Part shown: positions 1 through 8,295 of the stretch, one piece after another
Layout: every line of letters starts with the position of its first letter
How positions within the stretch are numbered: position 1 is the first letter of the stretch
DNA from: Porodaedalea pini
Taxonomy: Eukaryota; Basidiomycota; Agaricomycetes; Hymenochaetales; Hymenochaetaceae
Reading direction: 5' to 3'
Length of the DNA stretch: 64,000 nt
Assembly: GCA_002794775.1 (NCBI GenBank)
Contig: NBAY01000028.1
Span: 124,001-188,000 of the forward strand
Position numbers and translations under genes: made by a program
The notes under the pieces: generated by a model
What the model was told of the DNA's origin: nothing
The model's input: the letters and a program-made list of their open reading frames with translations, nothing else
Database searches by the model: none

Positions 1-830
1 TAACTAGGTCTTTCAGGCTCGTCAAAGAGTTACGTGATAAATCAGGTGTTGGATGGGATGATGAAGAGAAACAGGTGATGGCACAAGATGGTGTTTGGGA
101 TGATCTGATCAAGGTGAGTTACGTTGAATCCTGCTCATGCTCTACTGACCTGGGTCACTTATAGGCTAACAAGAAGTATCAGCCCTTCTTGAAACAGCCA
201 TTTCCACTTTATGATGCACTACAGAGGCTGACTGAAGGTAAAGCAGCCAACGGGAAAGATGCGCTTTCTATCTCAGCCATCCTCAATAATGGCACATCGA
301 CTCCAGAACAGACAGCAAGCCAAGAGACGGAATTGGATGGTGATGATGATTTTGAGAAGGAATTTAACATGGTGAGTTTTGAATAAATTGGTTGAAGCTT
401 GATGCAGTACTGATATCATACATGATTGCTCAATGAGTTTGACAAAGATTCACAGCCATCTCAGGCTTCTGTGACATCACAGAGAGGTCGAAAGCGCTCT
501 GCATCCATCAACCCTGACAGTGAACCCCGCTCTGCCAAGAAGAAAACTGCACACCCCACTGCTCCTGCTGCTGTCACTGACATGGCTGACGTGATCTGTG
601 AGTTGGGCACATCACTCAATAAATCCAAGGACAGCCTGTTCCCACCAACACCCAAGTGGCTCACCGATGCAGTCAAACAGGCCCAACAAGACAAGAATCT
701 CGATGTCAACAAGTGCACGAAACTCATAGGCCTCTTTACGGACAAAATGGCAGTTGCAGATGCATACCTTGCATTTGATGATCACGATATCAGGACAGCA
801 TTTGTTCAATGGTCCATTAGCGGTCTTTAA
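1..830 (+). CDS. MYB/SANT-like DNA-binding protein, 5'-truncated by the window edge (Harbinger accessory type)
   Basis: Three exons are visible: before 1 to 113, 165-371 and 456-830. The first encodes the end of a MYB/SANT-like (Myb_DNA-bind_3) domain with GVGWDDEEKQVMAQDGVWDDL, normally followed by a KPFPLYD-type tail; exon 2 supplies QPFPLYDALQRL. The rest is low complexity and acidic, with a basic RGRKR/PRSAKKK stretch that may be a nuclear localisation signal, and ends in a helical segment. In PIF/Harbinger transposons such a protein helps the transposase bind DNA and enter the nucleus; the same domain also occurs in host genes. A Harbinger transposase on the opposite strand at 2011-4185 favours the transposon reading. 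The start codon lies outside the window. Confidence 0.7.
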
Positions 831-999
831 TCATTCATGGGATTTTTCTCTTTGCATGTTTACACATACCACACTCTTCAAATCCAGTTGATGATGTTTT
901 GGCTAATATTTTGAAAATTCAGTTTGGAATCCTGCTGAATCTGAATCCAAACCTGAACCCGAATCGCGATGATAAACTCATTCGAATGCAAACTACACA

Positions 1000-1900
1000 T
1001 GACACACAACATCCAGCTGCTGCTGGCAGCACAGTGCCATATCGGCCTGAAAAACTGCAATGTGTACGGTGCCCAAGATCCATTACATCAATGCTGGAAA
1101 GACATGGGAGAAGATCATCTTTGCTTCATGCATCATCTTCACAGAGGGCCAATATGATGTGCATTGTCTTTGCCTGTTCATGCAGCCAGCACACTGTCAT
1201 CCAAAATCCCAGCCATGATCCTCACCGCATTGCATGACAAGACTATCATCATCTGGCAGCTCACACGCAACAACGAGTCTTACGGCTACCCAAAGTGTGT
1301 CCTCACTGGCCATAACCAACTCGTTTCTGACATTGTCATCTCCTCTGATGGTCAGTTTGCGCTCTCATCCTCCTGGGACCAGGCCCTCCATCTTTGGGAC
1401 CTCAACACTGGTGTGACTATCCACCGTTTTGTCGGCCATACTTCTGACGTCCTTTCTGTCAGTTTCTCTGCTGACAACAGACAAATTGTCCTGGCTCGTG
1501 TGACCAGAAGATTAAGGTCTAACGTACACCAGCGCAACTACCCGCCATTTTGCTGTCCATACTTCCGACATCCTTTCCATCAGTTCCTCGGCTGACAACA
1601 GACAGATTGTCTCTGGCTCGCGTGACCGGATGAGTAGGGTCTAACGTACACTGGCGCAACTACCCGCCGTTTCGTTGGCCATACTTCCGATGTCCTTTCC
1701 GTCGGTTTCTCGGCTGACAACAGACAAATTGTCTCTGGCTCGCACGACCAGACAATTAAGGTCTAGCAAACACTGACCAACTCACGCATGTCAAAATGTG
1801 CTGGCAATCTACGAGATGGCATACGTGGACATCCGTGTCATTGCACTTTGCGACACCGATGCACCGCTGCAATTCATCGACGTCATGATCCCATCAAGCC
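1000..1900 (+). pseudogene. Chimeric pseudogene: RACK1/Cpc2 fragment nested inside a 40S protein uS2 (RPSA/RPS0) fragment
   Basis: At about 1000-1200 two reading frames together resemble the N-terminal part of ribosomal protein SA: QLLLAAQCHIGLKNCNV, then after a frameshift YINAGKTWEKIIFAS. From about 1185 the sequence becomes RACK1-like, with [19 protein letters not shown], then [19 protein letters not shown], then [21 protein letters not shown]. From about 1820 RPSA resumes with [19 protein letters not shown], which in intact RPSA lies some 60 residues downstream of the first piece. Both parents are proteins of the 40S ribosomal subunit. Frameshifts and stops show it is not functional. It sits between two Harbinger-type genes and may be captured host sequence or a chimeric retrocopy. 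Confidence 0.75.
1424..1785 (+). repeat. Three tandem copies (about 121 bp each) of one RACK1 WD40 unit
   Basis: Units start near 1424, 1545 and 1667. Each encodes, in whichever frame survives, the series [25 protein letters not shown]. The units differ by substitutions and small frameshifts, so the amplification is not recent. Intact RACK1 has seven non-identical blades, so three near copies of one blade arose after or during pseudogene formation. Confidence 0.7.
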
Positions 1901-2010
1901 CACTTCCATTGCCCTGTTGTTGCCCTCCTGTTAAGTACATGAATCGTGATTATATGTTGTATTGATCTTTTGCACTGTCTCGTCATACTGAGAACAAATA
2001 TATTTGTGCA

Positions 2011-4185
2011 TCATGTTCGATGCCTAGCAAGATAGCCCTGATAAGATGTCCACATCGCACTCGCAATAGTATCCCGATGGTTGCCAGCCTCTGTACGCTC
2101 CGCTGCTGAAACATTCACTCTGAGCTCATCCCCTTCATGACGCTGTGGTTCCCTTCCAATCTCGTTATCTACCTCCATTCCATCATCGGGATCATAGCTC
2201 CGAACGACATTGTGCAGGCAGCAGAGGGCAAGGACAATCCTGGCCTGGGTTGCTGTGTCAAACTCTGGAGCTGCAGTGAGAAGAGCAAAACGGCACTTTG
2301 CAATACCAAAGATTCGCTCAATAGCATTGCGAGCCTTTGCATGCCAAAGATTAAATAACTCCTCCTTGTTTTGCAGCCTACAGTTGTAAGTGAATCAAAT
2401 AAAATAAAGAGTGAATGATAATCAATAGCTTACCTCTGGTTTGCGGAGCCCCATTCTTTTAAATGGTAGTGTACACCACGATATGGAACAAGAAGTGCAT
2501 TGCACAATGAAAATCTGGCATCTGCAAGATAGTACTTTCCTGCTGGAATGACAAAATCAAGTGAACGAGCATGTTCAAAAATGCGACCATCCCCTGCACT
2601 CCCTTCCCACCCAGCCAAGACATAGCAGAACCGGAGGTCAAATGTACATGCAGCCAGTACATTCTGTGTAAGTCCACCTTTGCAATTGCGGTAACGGGGA
2701 TGATCACTTGATGGAACAAATGCATTGATATGTGTGCCGTCAATTGCACCCAAACAGTCCTTGAAGAATGGGAAAAAAATAGGGTTATCATGGGTTTTAG
2801 GTGGGACTCGGTCACTGAGCGGCAATTTGACAAATCGAGTGTAAAACACAGGATCCAGTATGCAGTTACAGCCATTTTCATAAGTCCTGCGACACGTGCA
2901 TGTCACGTGAAGTGAGCTGCGTCAGAGCCAAAATGTCGAAAAAATAGAGTAAATGTTGATTTTCTCTGTAAATTCTGCACAGTACCTGCTCATTAAGTAC
3001 CCAAAAAAAAGGCACGGTTCTCAGGAGCAGAAATATGTAAAATAGAGAGCAATATGTTGACTGTGTAGGTGGGTAGAGATCAAACAAGTGTGGCCAGTCT
3101 GTTCTCTCTTACATTTCCACTGAGATTCAAAAATTATGGCTCCCCTACATCTACCTATAAAATTCTTTCCTGCATCTATAAATTAAGTATATAACTATAC
3201 CAACATCTCCTGCAAGTTTGAAGCCAATCCATGCAGTATTCATGGTACAGCAGTGAGGTTTGTGTTCCACTCTTGTTCATGCTGCAAGGATGGAAAGAGC
3301 TCAAAGTGGAACACAAACCTTGCTGCTGCACCATGAATACTGCATGGATTGGCTTCAAACTTGCAGGAGATGTTGGTATAGTCATATGCTTAATTTATAG
3401 ATGCAGGAAAGAATTTTATAGGTAGATGTAGGGGAGCCATAATTTTTGAATCTCAGTGGAAATGTAAGAGAGAACAGACTGGCCACACTTGTTTGATCTC
3501 TACCCACCTACACAGTCAACATATTGCTCTCTATTTTACATATTTCTGCTCCTGAGAACCGTGCCTTTTTTTTGGGTACTTAATGAGCAGGTACTGTGCA
3601 GAATTTACAGAGAAAATCAACATTTACTCTATTTTTTCGACATTTTGGCTCTGACGCAGCTCACTTCACGTGACATGCACGTGTCGCAGGACTTATGAAA
3701 ATGGCTGTAAGAAGCCGGTGAATGACCCTAGAGAAGCTATCAATTCATAATTATATTAGGAATAAGAAATAATGGTCTTACTTTGAAATTGTATCTGTAC
3801 TGTGCTGATAATCCTCTTGAATACTACGAAACCCATCACCAAAGCGACAAAAAGACAGAAATATGGCAAGCTGCTCAGCCATGGACATGAATTTTGTGTG
3901 GTTGAATGCTGTGTAGGTGAACAGCTCAGATGCAAGGCTTTGAAAGACATGTTTTGTCATTCCAAATTTGTTGTAAAATTGTACTGGGTGGCCATTGAGC
4001 AGCTCAGTAATGTAGACAGCTCCAGTGCGAATGCTTGTGTTCATCGGGGTCTTGAAGAGATGAGGAATGACAAGATGAGAAACCACAGCACCAGCAGCAG
4101 AAGCGGCCAAAATGATTGCATGATCTTGGTGGTGGTGCTTTGATTCAGCGGAGCGCTGAGCTCTCTTTGACTTTGTGCGTGCCAT
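2011..4185 (-). pseudogene. PIF/Harbinger DDE transposase (DDE_Tnp_4), interrupted by a foldback element
   Basis: Exon 1 (4185-3782) starts with basic MARTKSKRAQR and carries EQLAIFLSFCRFGDGFRSIQ ahead of HSTDTISK, typical of the Harbinger transposase N-terminus. Exon 2 begins at 3727 and reads KVIHRLLN, then is broken at 3710/2866 and resumes as CILDPVFYTRF down to 2434. Exon 3 (2377-2011) encodes FNLWHAKARNAIERIFGI and ends RHRT-stop. The catalytic triad can be followed: Asp in GAIDGTH, Asp in AGDGRIF, Glu in NAIERIFG. Apart from the 839-bp insertion the frame is open and splice signals look good, so the gene was probably intact when hit. It faces the MYB-like gene at 1-830. Confidence 0.85.
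2869..3707. mobile_element. Foldback MITE-like element, copy 1 (839 bp, TA target duplication)
   Basis: The element is an almost complete palindrome. The left arm starts CAGCCATTTTCATAAGTCC, and the right arm ends with the exact reverse complement. Arms run about 390 bp to a unique centre of roughly 55 bp near 3262-3315. TA dinucleotides flank it at 2867-2868 and 3708-3709, and removing the element plus one TA restores an open transposase exon. It encodes no protein; the matching 69-residue reading frames in the two arms are mirror images. TA targets and CAG/CTG termini recall Tc1/mariner-type cut-and-paste, but the transposase source is unknown. Confidence 0.9.
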
Positions 4186-4955
4186 GAATAACTAGCAGAT
4201 GCTCATTGCGCGTCTACTAGTCCCATGACTAATGTATGTGACATTCTGTGACAAAATAGCTAAACTACGTAGCCTTGAATTAGCCCCACATGCCCCGGGC
4301 CCATCGTCACCGCACTCACATGCCGGCGATGTGCAGCCCCAGGGAGCATCTGTGCGCGGCTCACCGTTGCCATCATCTGCATGGCCGAGGCTGAGGCGGA
4401 AGAGTAGCAATCAGCGGATTCGACAGGTACACTCGCCCGCCCGCTGTATGCACGAGATGGTGGGCGATGATGCCTCGCAGCATGGCTGCCGCTGCTGTTG
4501 GATGTCTGGCCTGGCATCTGCGCCTCTGGATAGGCAGTATACTGTGCACCACCCGCAGCATCTCGTTCGCGGTGCCGAGGCCGGGCGGGGCTCGGTGCGC
4601 ACGTGTTTGGGTGCGATTTGGACGGGGCGAGCGTCACTTTCGTGCTCGATTTTGGTGGGTACGAGTTTCGCTGGGTGACGTCCGACGTGCGCGAATACAA
4701 GGACGATGAGGGCATGTGGGACATGCCAGCATTCGCACTAATGCTCTCCTTTATTCCCGACTCAGCTCTACATTCCATGAATTTTAAAAGAAGAAAAAAA
4801 AGGAAATTCATGAATAAGTCTTTATTCACACCACACTATATATCAGGCTGTAGTAGATAGGATTGTCTATGTAATGCAAGAAGTTTTGTATTTTTACCTG
4901 TCAAATTGGCAGAGCGGACTGTCCAAACCCGGGTGAGAGCAGGTGTCCGAAGAAC
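4186..4955. other. Intergenic, including a GC-rich stretch with no assigned gene
   Basis: About 4280-4740 is clearly GC-richer than the AT-rich repeats on both sides. All frames hold short open stretches; the most protein-like is + strand 4606-4740, with VTFVLDFGGYEFRWVTSDV, which looks like a fragment of a small beta-rich domain. No start, splice sites or family could be assigned. The right end of the Harbinger element may lie just after 4185, but I could not identify its terminal repeat. Confidence 0.4.
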
Positions 4956-4959
4956 AGAA

Positions 4960-5335
4960 ACATCCCCATTACACCATGAATAGTGCACAGAATGACACCA
5001 AACTTATGCATGGGATTGCCATACATGTAAACCTAATTTACAGGTGGAGAAAAAAAATTTACGGGATGAGAGGAAAGGGGTATGATTTTTGCATTAGTGA
5101 GGGTGAGGTGTTGAAACAGGGCTGGTCGACATTGTTTGACTTATTTTGACAAAAAAATTCATCTAACCCCAGATATTTTTACAGATTCGGATTCGGATGA
5201 GCAAGTACAATTTTTTGAGTGCTTAGTGAACATGTATTGTGAGGAATTGACACAGTAAATCGTCATTTACTCGAATTTCGGCAGTTATGCCACAAGACGC
5301 GTCAAAACCACATGAATTTGATGTGTGACAATACT
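4960..5335. repeat. Decayed half copy of the foldback element family
   Basis: The order of motifs follows the right arm of the foldback elements with many substitutions: a segment like caccatgaatactg (4972-), one like cttaatttacag (about 5030), one like tgtttgatctc, then tttttgagtgcttagtgaac (5212-) against tttttgagtacttaatgag, and a segment like cgacattttggctctgacgc ending near 5330. No matching left arm is visible, so only one arm survives, or it is an older relative without a palindrome. Confidence 0.55.
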
Positions 5336-5344
5336 TCTGAAAAG

Positions 5345-5720
5345 GGCAGTAATGTATTACAGTTGAGAGATTAGACTTCTGAAGGACATACAAGTGACAT
5401 ATAATATGAGAAAAATAAATGTTCATTTCCTGTAAGCATCTACCTAAGCTGTATTTACCTTGTATCCTAATAAGTTTGTGATATGCAGACTGACATGCTG
5501 ACACCAAACATATAAACCAGTGAAGAGCCTTCCGGCCTGATTGTCAGAAATAATCAGTAGAATAAATGCATTACAGCTGAAATGGTAGACTTTCTGAGGA
5601 CATATAATTAGAATACAAAATGATAAAAGTATTTCTTTTTTCTTGTAACTATCTGCCTATCTTGTATACACCTTGTATTGTACAAAAACTTCTGTAGCAG
5701 ACTTGTATTCGACTCAAAGA
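5345..5720 (+). repeat. Degenerate direct repeat, two units about 225 bp apart
   Basis: The segment starting near 5350 (tattacagttga, then gacttctgaaggacatac, ctgtaagcatctacct, ttaccttgtat, gcagactgac) recurs in the same order from about 5568 (cattacagctga, gactttctgaggacatat, ttgtaactatctgcct, acaccttgtat, gcagacttgt). Identity is moderate and no coding potential is apparent. The rest of 5720-5983 holds nothing I recognise. Confidence 0.45.
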
Positions 5721-5983
5721 CATAACAAGCTGACTAACAGACTTATATTACCTTACATGGTATACAAGACTATATATATACAGGCGACGCGACTTTTTCG
5801 TGATGTGTGTTTGCTACAAGTGCTACGCCCATCTTACGCTGGAGCATCGCAGGTGCCTCATCAATTGCGAATGTATGTCCTTTCTTCCTTTTTCTCTTCT
5901 ACTAAAGTATCGTCTCGTCTGTTTTCTCTGATGTATATGGTATAAATATGGTGTGGTGGAATAGAAAGTTTAGAAGTACATTA

Positions 5984-6833
5984 CAGCCATTTTCATAAGT
6001 CCTGCGACACGTGCATGTCACGTGAAGTGAACCGCGTCAGAGCCAAAGTGTCGAAAAATTAGAATGAATGCCTATTTTCTCTGTGAATTCTGCACAGTAC
6101 CTGCTCATTAAGTACTCAAAAAAAAAGGCACGGTTCTCAGGAGCAGAAATATGTAAAATATGGAGCAATACATTGACTGTGTAGGCTGGTGGAGATCAAA
6201 CAAGTGCAGCTGGTCTGTTCTCTCACCCATTTTCACTGAGATTCAAAAATTATGGCTCCCTTACATCTACCTATAAAATTCTTTCCTATGTCTATAAATT
6301 AAGTATATGACTATACCAACATCTCCTGAAAATTTGAAGCCAATCAATTCAGTATTCATGGTGCAGCAGCAAGATTTGTGTTCCACTTCAAGCTCTTTCT
6401 ACCCTCCTTTTCTCACAACAGGTCTTGCAGAGTAGAACACAAATCTTGCTGCTGCACCATGAATACTGAATTGATTGGCTTCAAATTTTCAGGAGATGTT
6501 GGTATAGTCATATACTTAATTTACAGACACAGGAAAGAATTTTATAGGTAGATGTAAGGGAGCCATAATTTTTGAATCTCAGTGAAAATGGGTGAGAGAA
6601 CAGACCAGCTGCACTTGTTTGATCTCCACCAGCCTACACAGTCAATGTATTGCTCCATATTTTACATATTTCTGCTCCTGAGAACCGTGCCTTTTTTTTG
6701 AGTACTTAATGAGCAGGTACTGTGCAGAATTCACAGAGAAAATAGGCATTCATTCTAATTTTTCGACACTTTGGCTCTGACGCGGTTCACTTCACGTGAC
6801 ATGCACGTGTCGCAGGACTTATGAAAATGGCTG
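5984..6833. mobile_element. Foldback MITE-like element, copy 2 (850 bp)
   Basis: Same termini and layout as the copy at 2869-3707, with TA at 5982-5983 and 6834-6835. The arms match closely and meet around a short spacer near 6395-6435 containing ctaccctccttttctcacaacagg. The arms differ from copy 1 at scattered positions, but each arm pairs well with its own partner, suggesting that arms are corrected together or were made as a unit. Confidence 0.9.
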
Positions 6834-6975
6834 TAATATTGAATAAGCCGAGTGCAGATCATCTAGAAAGAGTGTGTCAACAGATAAGATGAGACGACCT
6901 GCATTCAGACGTACCGAGACGCATCATTGCCTCTTACATGCTTTCCACCACTACCACCTGCACCTCTAGGGACCG

Positions 6976-8037
6976 CAAAGGCCTATCTCAGCAAGAAGGT
7001 CACTCACCGCTTATTACTGTTCCCATCGACTTCAGCACTGGGTGAATAATGACTCCAACACGATCGTCGGTCTTCAGGTCTTCCTTCTCGTCAACGAGCC
7101 TATTACCGCAACAATCGCCTACGTTCTCGATAAGAAGGATGGTGAGTCATGTATTATCGTGTACGATGTTAATGGAGGAACTTCTGATGTGTCCCTCCTT
7201 TCCGTTGATGACGACATCTTTGAGGTTCTTGCGACTGCCGGGGACACTTATCTTACTGGTGAGGATTTTGATGATATCTGACGTCACTGAGTGCTTCGTC
7301 AAGCAGTATAATAGAAAGACCGGCAACAATATTATGAACAACCTACGTGCTATGGACAAGCTCAAACGCAAGGTTGAGAAGGCGAAGCGCATACTCTCCA
7401 GCTTACAGCACACCTCCATGAAGTAGAGTTGTTCGAGAACGGAAATGATTTCCTTAAGTCGCTCGTGAGTGCATAGTTGGAGGAGCTCAACATTGATCTT
7501 TTCCAGAAGACCATGAAGCCCACCGAACAGGTTCTCAAGGACGTCGGAGTCAAGAAGAAGGGTGAAATCGACAAGTTCGTCCTGTTTGCTGGTTTTATAC
7601 GTATTCCGAAGGCCCAGCTGCTCCTCAAGGAGTACTTCAATGGTAAGGAGCCCTTGATGGGAATTAATCCTGATGAAGCCGTTGTGTACGGTGCAGACGT
7701 CCAAGGTGGCATTCTCGCTGGCAAGGGTCCCGACTAAGAAGTCTGAAAAGTACGCGTTCCATTCATTCAGCTTCTCATATTATTTACACGCTCTTGCAGA
7801 TTCTCGGCCGCAGTCGACAATCAGCACGCAAAAGTGCAAGTCTTGCATCTCTCTAATTATCATCTATAAGGCTTGCTCATTCTGGACACTTGGAGAAATC
7901 AGCACTATAGTTCTCTCGAGAATGAAGGGAAAAGCCGAAGCGTACCTTAGTGAGAAAGTCATACACGCAGTTGTCACTGTACCAGACGTTAGTCCATATA
8001 CACAAGTCAAAATTATTCAAGAAACTGTTGAGTAGAT
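6976..8037 (+). pseudogene. Rearranged BiP/Kar2-type Hsp70 pseudogene
   Basis: The first block (6976-7737) runs from AKAYLSKKVTH through [80 protein letters not shown] and [12 protein letters not shown] to [19 protein letters not shown], with at least three frameshifts and one stop. KTG in the NKKTG position and the FVKQY segment point to the ER paralogue (BiP/Kar2) rather than cytosolic Hsp70. A second block (about 7880-8037) carries EISTIVLSRMKGKAEAYL..KVIHAVVTVP, which in a real Hsp70 precedes the first block. The order is therefore permuted and part of the gene is present twice. No substrate-binding domain follows. Confidence 0.85.
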
Positions 8038-8295
8038 GTACAGATGCATTTGTTTGAATTTATCCTATGTTATATGACGAGACCGTTGCGATAATGCTGG
8101 AGGAATGCGATGGATATGAGCAAGAAAAGCATAGAAAAGAAAAGAAAAAGAGGCAAGAGCGTGGATAGGATGGCAAATCAATGATAAAGAGGACAAAGTG
8201 TCAAACAGAACTCCCTCGGCAGCACATGACAATCTACACATCATCCGACGAGCGCTTCGAACGCTTCATTGAGGATGACAGAGGTGCAGGCGCTG

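Noticed and set aside
2878..3698. Two identical 69-residue open frames on opposite strands (2878-3087 and 3489-3698)
   Set aside because: They are mirror images produced by the arms of the foldback element, without start context, family or splice signals.
2867..3710. TTA target duplication (Harbinger-like) for the foldback elements
   Set aside because: Flanks read TTA on the left but TAA on the right; the nested copy proves that only TA is duplicated.
4260..4829. Minus-strand frame of 189 residues
   Set aside because: Low-complexity, GC-driven frame with no motif; other frames are open too.
7147..7704. Long minus-strand frame of 185 residues
   Set aside because: It is antisense to the BiP pseudogene, whose + strand residues match Hsp70 throughout.
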